This document shows, one piece after another, positions 24,159 through 35,585 of a DNA stretch of 64,000 bases (within the stretch, counting starts at the first letter, position 1; each line of letters begins with the position of its first letter). The DNA is from Cristatella mucedo. Taxonomy: Eukaryota; Bryozoa; Phylactolaemata; Cristatellidae. A model generated the notes under the pieces. That model made no database searches. It was not told where the DNA came from and saw only the letters and a program-made list of their open reading frames with translations. Made by a program: the position numbers and the translations under genes. The stretch is taken from NCBI GenBank assembly GCA_009760855.2, contig WPIO01000137.1, positions 995,753 through 1,059,752 on the forward strand, written 5' to 3'.

Positions 24159-25550
24159 TTAGATGAGCGCGTCTTTGCCGCCGCGGCCGCTTAGAGCAGA
24201 ATTGTTGCGCCGCGTCGACTTCCGCTCGTAAATGGCGTCAGCGAGGCAGCGCACCGCCACGGGGTCGACGTGAAAGTAGAACTTGTTGGCGAACGGCTCC
24301 GGAGACGCCACGAGCCAGGGCAGGTCAAGCGATCTGAGGATGCACGCGTGCCGCACGAAGCGGCTTGAACGAGGGCTCTTTCCCTTCCAGATGATCGCGC
24401 GCGTCTCCGTCGCGCTGTAGACGCCGCCCGGCGCGTCGGATCGAGCGAGCAGAGTCGCGAAGTAGTGCTCGTCCGGTGCGTACGTGTCGTTCAGCCAGCC
24501 GTACAGATCCCTCGCGACCCCGCCGTCGGGAAGTGCGTAATGCACGAACTCGCGGCTGAAGGCGCCGTAAGCCGAGCTCTCGTGAATCGTCAGATTGTGC
24601 GGTGCCGGCCCTTTGGTCGGCAGAGGCGACAGACAAGGGACGACGCGCTGCGTCAGAGGGTCCCGGCACCAGCGGGAGTGAGTCCACCTCCGGACGTTGG
24701 ACCGCTGCGACGCTCGAAGGCTCACGTGACTCGACCCGTTGAGGGCGGCCAGCGAGCGAACCAGCTCGTAGTTGGCCTTGAGCGGCAGCTCCTGGCCGGC
24801 GACATTCAGAAAGTAGCGCCACCGCACGGGTGACGCGCTCGCCGCTCGCATGCACTCGAGGTCGGCGTCCAGCTGCGACGAGCTGGCGTAGACGAAGTCA
24901 CGTCTGACGTCGGCCAAGGCCACGTTGGGCAGGCACTCGGAGAAGCGGCGAACCGCAGCCAGGAATTCGGACGAGGAGTTGCGGTCTGCATGGATGCAGT
25001 AGAAGTTGTGCGGTGCGTAGATGGCGCGCAGCAGCAGGTGCACCTGGGTGGCGCACGTGTGCACGCGCAGGCCATAGGCGAGCGGAAACTGTCGCTCCTC
25101 GTCGCTGGCCGCATAGCCGCCTGCCACGGAGGCCAGCAGCACGTCGCATGGCGCTCGGCCCAGCGAGCGGTCGTCGTGGCACGACAGCTCGCCGGCGTGC
25201 CGCGACGCGAAGGCCGCCGCGAGCACTCGCTCCGACAGGTCGCCCTGCAGGAGCCGATTGCAGCGCTCGCCCGCGAAGTCGCCGTACTCGCCCAGCCAGC
25301 CGACGGAGCTCTTCTGCGCCGGAGGTCGCTGCGAGTCTGCATCCTTACATGGGCAGATCCGCTCGAGCGACCGCAGCAGCTCGGTACCCAGCGAATACCA
25401 CGGGATCGCGAGAGCGGCGATAGCAGCCGCCAGCAGGGCGACGAACTTCAAGCGCTTTCGCCACGCTATCCTGCCCCGAGTCTCGCAAGGCTTGTGAGCC
25501 GCTGGCGGGAGTGATTTGGCAGTCTCGCTCTGGGACGGCGTCTTGTGCAT
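24159..25550 (-). CDS. Core-2-type beta-1,6-N-acetylglucosaminyltransferase (GT14), intact, intronless
   Basis: Likely role, by family: transfer of GlcNAc from UDP-GlcNAc in beta-1,6 linkage to O-glycan or related galactose/GalNAc acceptors in the Golgi. 463 codons from the ATG at 25550. Visible in order: hydrophobic signal anchor (about residues 36-52), stem with RCNRLLQGD (96-104), core start FPLAYGLRVHTC (155-166), LLRAIYAPHNFYCIHAD (173-189), FVYASSSQLDADLECM (219-234), WRYFLNVAGQELPLK (244-258), YGAFSREFVHYAL (328-340), and YAPDEHYFATLL (357-368) whose Glu361 matches the catalytic Glu of GCNT1. Sequons at Asn191, 271, 319 and 354. Size and single-exon coding match vertebrate GCNT1/3/4. 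The frame is open upstream to a GTG at 25676, with another ATG at 25604. 25550 is preferred for its purine at -3 and shorter cytosolic tail. Strongly GC-rich compared with its surroundings. The exact acceptor cannot be read from sequence. Confidence 0.9.
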   Translation of the reverse strand: MHKTPSQSETAKSLPPAAHKPCETRGRIAWRKRLKFVALLAAAIAALAIPWYSLGTELLRSLERICPCKDADSQRPPAQKSSVGWLGEYGDFAGERCNRLLQGDLSERVLAAAFASRHAGELSCHDDRSLGRAPCDVLLASVAGGYAASDEERQFPLAYGLRVHTCATQVHLLLRAIYAPHNFYCIHADRNSSSEFLAAVRRFSECLPNVALADVRRDFVYASSSQLDADLECMRAASASPVRWRYFLNVAGQELPLKANYELVRSLAALNGSSHVSLRASQRSNVRRWTHSRWCRDPLTQRVVPCLSPLPTKGPAPHNLTIHESSAYGAFSREFVHYALPDGGVARDLYGWLNDTYAPDEHYFATLLARSDAPGGVYSATETRAIIWKGKSPRSSRFVRHACILRSLDLPWLVASPEPFANKFYFHVDPVAVRCLADAIYERKSTRRNNSALSGRGGKDALI

Positions 25551-25705
25551 CTCCGAAAGTTCGCTTTCCTGAATGCAAACAGTAGACTGAAGTGAGCAGA
25601 GCATACAAACGAGGGACAGTTCAGTTGCAGCATGGTTGTACAGACCAGTCGAAATGCTGCGTTCGCTCTTTGTCACTAATTCTATGTCCTTTCCTTTTTT
25701 TCGCC

Positions 25706-25857
25706 AAGCTGGTTTGGTCTAGCGGTTAAGGTGCTCGCCCCAACCAAAGTCTGGCTGAGGTCGTGGCCTTGAGCTCTGAGGCATATGTGAAGCGCCTGAA
25801 TAGAGATTAAGTTCTCTTGGGGCGCTATATAAATGAATTACATAAATGAATTATATT
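25706..25857 (+). mobile_element. SINE-2: tRNA-like head fused to LINE-type tail
   Basis: The head contains an A-box-like TGGTCTAGCGGTTAAGG (25715-25731). A poor B-box match lies near 25770. From 25787 it switches to a LINE 3' end: GTGAAGCGCCTGAATAGAG, AGTTCTCTTGGGGCGC, then TATATAAATGAATTACATAAATGA. The tail folds like the LINE-A stem-loop (GCGCC/GGCGC), consistent with mobilisation by LINE machinery. It sits 30-180 bases upstream of the open frame of the GT14 gene, on the opposite strand, so it is in or near that gene's promoter/5' leader. Confidence 0.75.
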
Positions 25858-25865
25858 TTTCTCTG

Positions 25866-26235
25866 TCCTTTCTTTTATCTGCCTCTCTTCTTCCATCTCT
25901 GTCTTTCCTTCCTTAATATACAATTTCCCCTCTCCCGATACATCTGCTGCTTCATCGCTTTCACTTCCTCTACCCTTCTCTTGCTCTCTCCATCCTCACT
26001 TCTCTCTCTCTCTCTCTCTCACCTTTCTCTCTATCGCTTTCTCTCTCTCCTTCTACCTCTTTACCTCTTTCCCTCTCTCTCTCTCTCTCTCTCTTTCTCC
26101 CTCTCTCCTTCTACCTCTTTACCTTTTCCCGCCTCTCTCTCTCTTTCTCCCTCTCTCCTTCTACCTCTTTACCTTTTCCCGCCTCTCTCTCTCTCTCTCT
26201 CTTTCTCTCCTTCTACCTCTTTACCTTTTTCCTTA

Positions 26236-26268
<33 letters not shown>

Positions 26269-26275
26269 TATTAGG
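25866..26275. repeat. Pyrimidine-rich tract with ~50-60-bp minisatellite
   Basis: CT-rich on the plus strand. Between about 26030 and 26230 a unit with CTCTCCTTCTACCTCTTTAC and TTTTCCCGCC recurs three to four times, ending in (CT)n. The open frame through it is compositional. Confidence 0.9.
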
Positions 26276-26329
26276 TTTGACGAGACATTGTGAATATAAA
26301 AATATAATATAGACACTTTTTAGTAGTAC

Positions 26330-26490
26330 TAAGTAAATAACTAGCTAAGTAACTAAGAAACTGAGTAACTAACTAACTAGTAACTAACTAGTAACTAGTA
26401 GTACTAGTACTAGTACTAGTAACTACTAGTAACTAGTAACTAGTATACTAGCAACTAGTACTAAGTAGTACTAAGTACTAAGTACTAGAG
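26330..26490. repeat. Cryptic ACTAGTA-rich repeat
   Basis: Overlapping ACTAGT, AACTAGT and AGTACTAAGT words run for about 160 bases. ACTAGT and AGTACT are palindromic, so the stretch can fold locally. Confidence 0.85.
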
Positions 26491-27197
26491 AAGTCAAGAC
26501 AAACTTTTTTTGAGAATTTTGAACCTAAAAACTCCAGATATTTTTTATCACAACGCACCTAAGGCTTTCGACTAATTTTCTGTCAAGTTAAATCAACCTC
26601 GCAGACTGCTGCAGTAAAATCTCGGAGGCACTACCAACCAGTAATAAAAAGTAACAAAAATAATACTAGGTCAAACAGATGGCCAAATAGAAGGCCGAAG
26701 AGAGGCCAGCGTTCATAAATCTGGGAGCTTTGACTAGGTTCCCCTGTAACCGGAAGTGCCGTACAACAGCGCCCAACCAAAGGCTCTAGTAGGGTGAGGG
26801 CCACTGTGACTGCTCAATAAACATCAAGCGACTGCCTACGTCCGATTAATCCTAGCGGGCATCTGATGCTGAGTTCTTCGCTTCAACTGCGAAAGGCAGC
26901 ATATAACTGCAAATCGATGGCTAGGCTGGAGCACAGCTATTGTGCTTCCGACTTTCGGCTCATTTTCTAAGCAGTATAATCTGAAGCGCTACGCCAAGTA
27001 CCCGGGCAGCACCTGCATCGACGGAAGAAACAAAAGTTGCCGCCATATATGTCTATGCAGCCAAGCAATGCCGCATGCAACCGTTTAATCGAGCCTCACA
27101 TGTTAGGCGCTCGACGGTTAAACGGCACAGCCGTAAATCAGTCGAACCTAGCCGAACCATTGTCTCAGTTTCTGCCTTGTCGGGTCTTCTACGGATA
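26491..27197. other. Unassigned sequence
   Basis: No gene recognised. The frame from 27075 runs into LINE-B and its first ~40 codons have no family resemblance. Confidence 0.5.
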
Positions 27198-27789
27198 ACA
27201 AGGCTAATCTTTAAGTTCCAAAGGTTTGAGTGCGTGTTTCCTTTGCTAAAAGAGCTAGGATGGATGCTGGTTGAGCAACGGATACAGAGCAAAGTTCTTG
27301 GGCTGACCCACAAGGCCCACCACGGCTTGGCTCCTTCATACCTTGCTGAACTGCTGCATCAGTTTCAGCCTGTTCGCGCCCTCAGGTCCTTTGTGGACAA
27401 TAAATTAGCTGTCCCATTCCTCCGCTTAAAGAGAGTTGGTGACAGAAGCTGTAGCTCTGCAGGTCCTAGACTGTGGAACTCGCTTCCACAATTCTTACGC
27501 AACGACATCTACTCTCCAACTGCCGACTATGGCACATCTTTTTCAGCGGTCCTGAACTGCTGCTTCTATGCTTGTCACTACCTCAACTGCTATCCTAACT
27601 CTGCTATGCTTCCCGCTTTCTCTTTGTTGCGTGAGACGAAGTATGCTGGCTACCGAATGCGTACCGAAAGCCGCTTAGGCTGTGAGTGAGCTATACAAAA
27701 CTCTCCTGCGTAACACCCACATGGTCTTTATGACTTTGTGGAGTTACTGATGGAGATACATTACATTACATTACCTTACATTACATTAA
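27198..27789 (+). mobile_element. LINE-B, 5'-truncated copy
   Basis: Its C-terminal RT blocks RLIFKFQRFE, HGLAPSYLAELLHQFQPV and SAGPRLWNSLPQFLRNDIYS are in one unbroken frame to 27689. The 3' UTR and an ACATT/ACCTT-type tail (27757-27789) follow. It is very similar to the 22.8-kb copy. Confidence 0.9.
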
Positions 27790-28165
27790 ACTTTAAGGCC
27801 GCTTGTGACAGAGGCACTTGCTGTGCAGGTGGGTGAATGTAAATTCTCGCACAGTTCTTAAACAAAGAACCCACTCTCCTGCTGCCGAGCCCGGCATATC
27901 CTTTTCAGACGTCCTAAGCTGCAAGAGATACCAGGCTACTCACTTTTTACACTTCTCAGCTGAATCAGCCATACTTCTCACCTTCTCTTCGTTAACTGAA
28001 ATGGTCTAGTGGCTATCGTATCGGTACTATGCTGCTCACCCAATTGCCGCTGATGCTTTGACCTGCAAGCGCTGCAAAAACCCGAACTCACACTATCAAA
28101 CTCGCAGTCTTTGTGGCTTGCGAAGTTACGGACTGAGATGCTTAACATTACGTTATAGACCATGC
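27790..28165 (+). mobile_element. Older LINE-B 3' end, directly behind the previous copy
   Basis: Decayed LINE-B begins at CTTTAAGGCCGCTTGTGACAG immediately after the first copy's ATTACATT tail. It runs through CTCTCCTGCTGCCGAGCC and GCTACTCACTTT to a second tail-like ending (GACTGAGATGCTTAACATTA, near 28130-28155). Confidence 0.7.
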
Positions 28166-28867
28166 AGCCTATACGACGGCGTTTACTCCCGTCGCATGCG
28201 CGACATCCTACAGGTAGAGTGCCGAGCCTCGGCATCGGTGGATCGTCATGGTGACTGCGTGCGTGCAGGTGGTGGCCGCAGAATAACAAAGCTACAAGGC
28301 CTCGGTTCAACCGAGTAATTGGGGCCTCGCTTTTGACGACAGAATAAGGTTTGCTTGGTTAAAATAATAAGCCGCACTCACTTTCGCCGAGTTTCACACT
28401 CTTGCAAAAACTCCTCTGAGTAGACCTGATTAGCCTCACTTGAACCTGAGACTGGATCGCACTGCTACCTATGCAGACGTTCGTGCTCAGTCTACAGCCG
28501 TTAATTTCTTAATGGGAGCTTGACCTTGAAAGCTTCACTTGAATAGCAGAGGCTGCGACTGTTGAGAGGACAGCAAGATTGTGGAGCTGTTTCTCAGCTC
28601 TCTCCAGCCACCAGCTTCTCCAGGTTTCATTTCTTTCATTCGCTGCCATTTGGCTGAATCATCGTCTCTAGTTGGCCTAAAGTCCGACAGGCTACATGCG
28701 ATGAAGGTTGGACCAGCACTGCCACCAACGCTTCCGTGGTAGCTACCTCAGAACCAAGATGAAGCTAGCGACGTCCGGCCACAGCAAGAGCTAGTTGTCA
28801 CCCAGAAGATGACTAGACTTTTTGTCGGTGAATCAGCCTCGATCAAATAGGATAGCCACGGAGGTAA
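28166..28867. other. Unassigned sequence
   Basis: No gene recognised. A 15-base perfect odd palindrome CTCGGTTCAACCGAG lies near 28301; it contains a T-loop-like GGTTCAA, but no tRNA can be folded around it by eye. Confidence 0.5.
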
Positions 28868-29000
28868 GCTGATCATCGTTAACGAACCGAGGTCGTGAGT
28901 TCAAATCGTGGAGTAGGCAATTCTTTTTTGCCGACTTCGAGCAATGGTGGTAGTCGTTTGGGCTCTATTGCCGATATAAAAATGAGGCGGCTAAATCTTC
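28868..29000 (+). mobile_element. SINE-1, decayed
   Basis: ACCGAGGTCGTGAGTTCAAATC (the B-box region), a GGCAATTCTTTTTTGCC stretch, GGTGGTAGTCGTTTGGGCTC and ATGAGGCGGCTAAATC follow the SINE-1 order. The 5' head is not recognisable. Confidence 0.6.
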
Positions 29001-30734
29001 TAACATTTGTTTCCGAGCTTACGTGTCGTCAAAGTGACGGCGGGTAATGTTGCCACGGCCTTAGCATCCCATTTTGAAGCTGAGACAGGTTAGTGTGGGG
29101 TCGGTGCTGAGATACCTTAAGAAATCTCATCCAGCTGCCCACATAAGATATTGCTTTGGATGATGGGAGCCAAATCAGCATACTATATGAGAGTTAGTAG
29201 TCTTTGAGACCCAAAAGCTGTATTACCTCAATGCCTGCTTGTTGGGTGACCAGTGCAAGCTGGATACTCCCCCCATCAGCCATACTATGACTTCACCACA
29301 AGTGGGGTGCACTGGATTTACCTGAAAGACGTCTCTGAGAAAACGATTAATTAATGACTGACTAGCCTGGTATTTTCTCTCGAAAACTTTGATCGTTCTC
29401 GTGAACTGAGCCCCGTATAAGTAACTGTTTAAGAAACGGGATATGTGCATAAATCCAGAGTAAATTTAGCTAAGTTGTCTACCTGTTCTCAGTTACAGAA
29501 GAGACTTGATTCGAACCTACAAGATGGTATATCTGAGTGAGCTTAGTTCCAATGAGATCCGCTGTCATGCTTACCTGCAGGCCTTTTTCGCCCCTACAAT
29601 CTGGAGATCGAACTTTAGGATCTAGGCCCGGTTATTACCGACCATTCAGTGAAAGTGGTTTTACCCTGGCAGAGAAACGCAACTGACTCAGTAGTGATGA
29701 CCATGATGACATCCGGTCTGGAGGAACGAACAGCTCGGATGGGCACCAGCGGTTGCATCGCATCTGCCGGCGTCAGAGCAGCATGGGAAATAGAAAAGCT
29801 CAAAACAGACGATGAACGTGATTGTACATCGAGTAATCCCTGTCATGAGTGGCGAAGTTAAACGATGAGTTTAGACTGCGATCATGAGATTTTCAGGAGG
29901 CTTACATGAGACCATTCTCTTACGCTAGACTAAATTTTATCTATATTTACTGCAAAATTGATTTCCGAACTACTATTTTATTTTGTATTCATAAAAAAAT
30001 CTTCTGATTTAATTTTATAGTCGCTTTAGTCGTCTCAAATGTGTGGCTTTGTCAAAAAAGACTTTCATTTTCAGGCTTAGAATCATCTGTCTTGGGTGTC
30101 CATGCAGAACCGCTAGCCCAGCTGGGCTTCAGGTTGTGGCCGAGTTTGGGCTGGTGACAGCAAATGTAGTTTACAGGTCATGCTGTGTTAGCTACCTCCC
30201 AACAACATGGAATGCACACGCCAGTCGGAGGCTTCGCAGAGGAAGTTTCGGGTGGGGCTAGGCCGCTAAGCCCATTCTTGGTCTCAAACAGTTTCTGTGT
30301 AGCTGAGAGAATTAAACTTCTTTCGAAGCAACTCGCTGCAGGAGAAGTAACAGGTTTTGGTCTAAAAGTCCTTAAAAAATACTCTTACCTTTTCATGTTC
30401 GATGTCGTACATGTTACTATCTCAGTAACACTTGGCCGTTACTCTGCCTGCGATTTTAAAGAACCTAGATATAGTTTAAGTTACCCTAGGGCACTAAAAG
30501 CGCCGAATCAGCATTATCATCAGCATCATTATTATTAGGATTCGGACCCAAATTATTTAAAAAAAGGTCTTTGCTTGGATTGCTGCATTGCATGACTAGC
30601 GCCTTTCTCCATATTTGAGGAAAAGCGAGAGGCTTTCACATGAGAGGCTTTTACTGGAGCTTGTCCCACCTGCCGCTCTATAGAGGTTTTCAAGTAAACA
30701 TTCTCAGCAAATTAACAGCTAAGACGATCGATAT
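29001..30734. other. Unassigned sequence
   Basis: Nothing recognisable. It ends near 30510-30540 in an ATCAGCATTATCATCAGCAT run and ATTATTATT that could be a faded retroelement tail, but no body is identified. Confidence 0.45.
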
Positions 30735-31960
30735 CAGCCTGGAAAGGGCTGCTTTTTTACCCCCTACCCTTCTTCTGCACCACTGACGCCCTCAGGGGGA
30801 AATCGCCACACCTCACAGCTCCCACCTTCTGGCCTTGTGATGGTGACGACAGTAGCCCGGACGAGCTGTCGACAACCAGCCTGGATCGCAGCTTCTCGGG
30901 GCTTGCCACGTGCCGCCGACGAAGGTCATTGAAGGCGGTGCAGGACTCACCTCTGCTGTTGCTGTGCTGCGCAAGGCTGGGAGCACAGAGCTTTAGAGCG
31001 AGCAATAGACCAGCCACAGCTCTACGGGGGCCCCCCCCGCCCCCTCACGCAGCGTCCCAGAGCGGTTGTGGTGCTCGGCAGCTTACCGGTGTTTTGCCGA
31101 CCGCACTGAGCGACAGCCCGCAATCGTCCAGTCTCAGACAAGGTGGGCATACCAACACACCGAGGATCGGAGGAGGAAACCGGCGGCTGTCAGGAGCCAG
31201 CATTCGGACGCAATGACTCCCCTAACACTCACGACTCTAGCATCTAGCTGGACGATTACTGCACTACTGCTGGAGCAGCTGACGGTCGCCCAGCCATGCG
31301 TGCCGATGTCGCCACTCGTCGTGACGACATCGGCGCTGGCACTACCAGGCTGAAGCAGCCGCCGCCGCAGCAGTGGCCGCCAGGCGGCCGGGGATGCTGT
31401 GACGGCCGCTATCGCTCTTCGAGACTCGTGCACTTTCGTAGTGAGTGACGTAGTGAATGCGGGAGTTCGTCACCGGCAGGCAGTGCCTAGCGCTACCACG
31501 AGATACGGCGTCGCTCGAGTAACCAAGAGCAGAATAACAATTCGGTCCGCCCTGCCGTTCGCTCGGCGGAGGCCGTGCGGCCGACGGCCGTGCCAGGCAG
31601 CCTACGACACGGCTTGATTCAATTGTGTGCGTGGCGTGCCCAGCGACAGCAAATAGCAACGATTCGGTGGGGCCGAGCTTCCGTACGAGAGCGAACTGGG
31701 AGAGCTACCGAGCTAGCCCTGTTTACGACGGGCATCAGGCTTTAAGATGGGTGCTTCGGCCTCAGAAGATTGCCTCCATAAGCGCTGGCAGATAGGGCGA
31801 ACGTGCCGCCGCCTGGCTTATGGCTCATTTGTTCCTCTACTTCTAAAGCCGCCTCTCGAGTGCTCAGGCTGAGCTCGGTGCGATGTAGGGTACCTGACGT
31901 CATTCGCGTCCCTGGCTCGGCTGTCTGGCCAATCGGTTACCCCCAAAGTTTGTGCTCGGT
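30735..31960. other. GC- and CpG-rich block without a clear gene
   Basis: This is markedly richer in GC and CpG than its flanks. It includes an 8-bp C-run near 31031 and a perfect 10-bp stem GCCGATGTCG/CGACATCGGC (31302-31311 and 31325-31334). Several overlapping 70-105-codon frames exist on both strands, none with a recognised domain. At the right end a palindromic TGACGTCA (31895-31902) and GGCCAATCGG (31927-31936) lie 25 bases apart, resembling CRE and CCAAT promoter words. It could be a CpG-rich promoter or 5' exon region; that is inference. Confidence 0.4.
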
Positions 31961-34604
31961 TCGTTTAGAACTATTATTAGGGAGTAGGGCGTATCGCATT
32001 TTTCCCACTCGACGTCTCGCTGTAAGCTCGATTAATTCTATACTTCGTTCATACCAGTGCTAGATCATTGTCGAGAGTGGCTGCCCTCTATAATAACTTG
32101 CATTTTTGACAAGAATCAAAACAAATATTCCTAAAGTGACCAGACAGGAAGATTTCTCCCACACTAAATTTCAGAATGCAACCTACCGCACCATAAACTC
32201 AACTGGATTTGGCACAGGGTAAATGTCCAAGCGGCCAAACTCTTCTGCTAACTAAATCTTATTTATGTCCGCCATGATTGTTTTGCATTCAATATGGTCG
32301 TTTAATGGATACAGCTGCACAATGCTTCCGTAGCTTCTTATTTACCCAATGCTTCAGTGAAGGAATGTGGTAAATGATCGTGAAGTTGTCACCATGAATG
32401 CTCAACATGGCAAACCGTTCACCGAGTAGAACTGGAGCAACGTCTATTGTATGAAAAAGGGACTGCTGCTGAATTCTTGCAAACCATCAACTTGAGGCTT
32501 GTCTTGACCTTTATTTTCAAAACTTGCCCAGCACGAAGTGTCTAGTCGTTGGCATACGTTTGTCGTCATTTCTACTTCAGGTGAGAAGAAAGACTCGCTA
32601 TTCAGGTAGCTGTGCGGCTAGGGTAGCCGAGCTCCGACAGGCTCTTGGGGCGACGTCAACTTTCATTTTCTTTCCTGGAGCACCTTTTATTACCATTCAG
32701 ATCTTAACCAGTGGATCTCAAAACGTAATCATGCCCAGCAGGGAGAGGAAAGGAGCGAACTTACTCACGCTTGAGGGATTCTAACATTAAGCTTCTCAAT
32801 ATTTGCCTTTGTTCTGTTCGCCATGATCAGATCACTTCTCCAGTATTTTCTGTGGCTTGTAGTAAACTGATAACAATTCGGATCTATATAATAGATATAA
32901 TTAGGATCGATCAAAGTAATGTGAATGGTAGCATAAGTCGATCAATTGTCCCGGCCTTATGTTGGCTCGTGTTTGCTAGCTTATCTTGGTTTTAGCTGAA
33001 CAATATTTTGAAAGGAGTTTTCAGATCTGGAATCTAAGGACAACGACAGCAATTTATAAATGTGTCAAATATTTAATATTTAAAATATAGTTTTATTTTT
33101 ATGGAGCTTGAACTAATCTTAAAATATTTGGAAAATAATGGAGATTGTAACTTTTTACACTAATTCATTTTCATGCCATGATTTTGGGCCTCCTAAATTT
33201 CCATAGGTTCATGCAGATGCCGGGTTGTAGGGATCGTGGAACGGCACCGCTTCAACATCTCGCCACTATTCTTCAGGCGTGTTTCCTTTGACTGACAGCA
33301 GCTGCATGAACCGATCCTCGTAGCTCAGATCTGAGCTGACGTGAACGTATCGGTTTCGAACTTATAACCCAAGCTCCTGATCTGAAGATTATTTGTCCTC
33401 GTCGAACAATCCTCTGAATTCGGCCGAGTGTAGCAACAAGTGGACGTTGTATGTCAAGGCTTCTAGCTTTCGCCACCGTGTCGATCGACAGTGCTGCTGG
33501 ACTGCGAAACAATATCTTAATGCAATCAATTGTCTATGCTGGATTGAATCAGTAAGGCTTAGTGCGGACAGTTTGAAAGCGATGTGTGCTAAATGCTGTT
33601 TCCTGCCACGTATTAGCGGCTGAGTTACAACTCCTAAAGCGTGGCAGCATAAGATTTGCTCCCAATTATCAATTAATAGTGCTTAGCACAACTTAAATAT
33701 ACCGAGGAGCCCATGTTGCCCTCATTCAATGCAATAGCTGTACATCAAGCTGACTCAGCTATAGTTCTTTCCGGTGTGGATAGGCTCACACTCAATTGGC
33801 CTTACGGAAAACCTGAGCGAAGCGGCAATTATACCCTGCGACTCTATCTGATCATTCGAATCGTGGGTAAGCGAAAATTGGCACTCGCCGAGCACTGCCG
33901 ATATTGGGGACCTTCTACTAGCAAGGAGTCGCACGATTTTTGTGCCAAGTGGTGCAACACTAAGGATTGGTCTCACTGCAAATATTCCTTACTACGAACG
34001 GGTCAAAATACCAAGGCTCATACGAGGATGCTCAGACTACAGATGGGTCATGCTGGGAAAACTGCTTCCGGATATGGTAGCATATACCAACTTACTACAC
34101 TAAAGACAAAATAACTTCCCGCGTTGACAAGTTGAAAGTTGCATATACTGATACAGCGAATGCTGATCGCAAGTAAATCTATTCGTTATTTGGCATCTTT
34201 GCAGCGTTGCCCGTGAGAGCTAGTCCACTCTATTCCTCAGGTTTTCTATTCACATTCCTCAGCCGGCAAACGAGCTCCTCAGGTGGGAAAGCAGCAAGTC
34301 CATCACTTGGTAGACTGAAAACCAAGGCTAAATTATGTGCCTTTCTTTGTAAGAGGGCCAACACATTCTATTAGCTGTGAAACCTTCGTCTGCCAGGCAT
34401 GCGATGGTACAAAGTGAATTGCTGTTCTTGGCAACCTTACCAAGTTTAGACCCTCACATTAACTGCCCTGACACATGTAACGGCATCAGTAAAAGTATGC
34501 AAGGCCCCTGTCGACGTTAGTGAGACACGCGTACTTTCCCTACCACGGATATCTACCAATAAAAAAGCTGACACACTAAATGACGAATGAAAATTAACAT
34601 ACGC
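31961..34604. other. Unassigned sequence
   Basis: No gene recognised. The longest frame (33713-34114, +, 133 codons) is Cys/His/Trp-containing near its middle but matches no family I know. Confidence 0.45.
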
Positions 34605-35230
34605 TTGTAATAATAATAATATATTTTTATAGCGCCACAGTGAACTAAATCTATTTCTTAACGCTTCGACTAGACTTTACAGAAAAATGATCAATTTGTT
34701 CATTGTAGATTGCCTAACGTCATCAAGCATGGCATGATTAGAGGTGCATGCACCTAGTCAACGTGCAAGATCTGATTATAGTGGTAGCAAGCACACTGCC
34801 AGAATACAGAAGTAAATAAATAACGATCCACAAAACTCACTAAATGCTATTATAAACAGGTTCGTTTTAAGCTACTTTTTTAATAACGTCCAGTCAAGGT
34901 ATGTCTTGACGTAAGTTAGTTTTCAGTTTTTGGCATCAGTAACAAAGAAACTAAAGTCATGATCTACAAAGTATTTTTGGCTCATCGAATTTAAGCAATA
35001 GTCGTAATTTGTAAGTACATTTTTAAATTTAAAAACAAGTAAAAACAATGTGGAGTATGTTTTGTAGTTTCGGAACGGGTTAATAACTTCTTAATTCTGT
35101 TCAAGAATAAAATAGATTTGACATACGAGTCATTTGAGTTACGTTCCCCGTCACCGAACAAATTTAACTCGTAAGACCTGCTACCAGTGTAGGTCTAAAA
35201 TAGGCGGCAGTCACATCTAATAAATTCACA
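34605..35230 (-). mobile_element. Diverged LINE-A-like 3' portion
   Basis: It starts with AATAATAATAATATATTTTT and a tail resembling TATAGCGCC. It continues through CAAGCATGGCATGATTAGAG and CACTAAATGCTATTATAAACAGG in the same order as the LINE-A minus-strand 3' UTR. It is heavily substituted, so it is an old copy or sister family. Confidence 0.65.
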
Positions 35231-35284
35231 TTCGCACCTGCAGACTTCTCACTGAGATCTGCTGCGTATTCTCCAGCTTTATTC

Positions 35285-35585
35285 TTTCTCAACTAGCTGA
35301 AATGTAATGTGATGTAATGTATCTCGGTCTGTAACTCTACAAAGTCATAATAACCATGTGGGTGTTATGCAGGAGAGTTTTGTATAGCTCACTCACAGCC
35401 TAAGCGGCTTTCGTTAGGCGTGCGGTAGCCAACAGACTTCGTCTTACGTAACAAAAAGAAAGTAGGAAGCATAGCAGAGTCAGGAGAGCAGTTGAGGTAG
35501 TGAGTAGCATAGAAGTAGCAGCTCAGGACCGCTTAAAAGGATGTGCCATAGTCGGCTGTGGAAGAGTAGTTGTCGTTGCTTCAGC
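35285..35585 (-). mobile_element. LINE-B 3' end
   Basis: The tail is TGTAATGTGATGTAATGTAT, followed by the conserved 3' UTR (CACTCACAGCCTAAGCGGC, GGTAGTGAGTAGC). It is truncated at about 35585 before any coding sequence. Confidence 0.85.

Noticed and set aside
24325-25514. Several 94-178-codon frames overlapping the GT14 gene in other frames and on the opposite strand
   Set aside because: They are shadows of a very GC-rich coding sequence. Only the minus frame with the GT14 motifs makes sense.
28295-28320. GGTTCAA within a palindrome, like a tRNA T arm
   Set aside because: No acceptor, D or anticodon arms can be placed at tRNA spacing around it.
30757-31017. 86-codon minus frame starting like a secretory signal (MAGLLLALKLCAPSLA)
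   Set aside because: It lies in a GC-rich block with many chance frames. No mature-domain cysteine pattern or homologue is recognisable.
33713-34114. 133-codon plus frame with clustered Cys/His/Trp
   Set aside because: No known domain spacing, no paralogue in the window, and no conserved surroundings; chance is sufficient.
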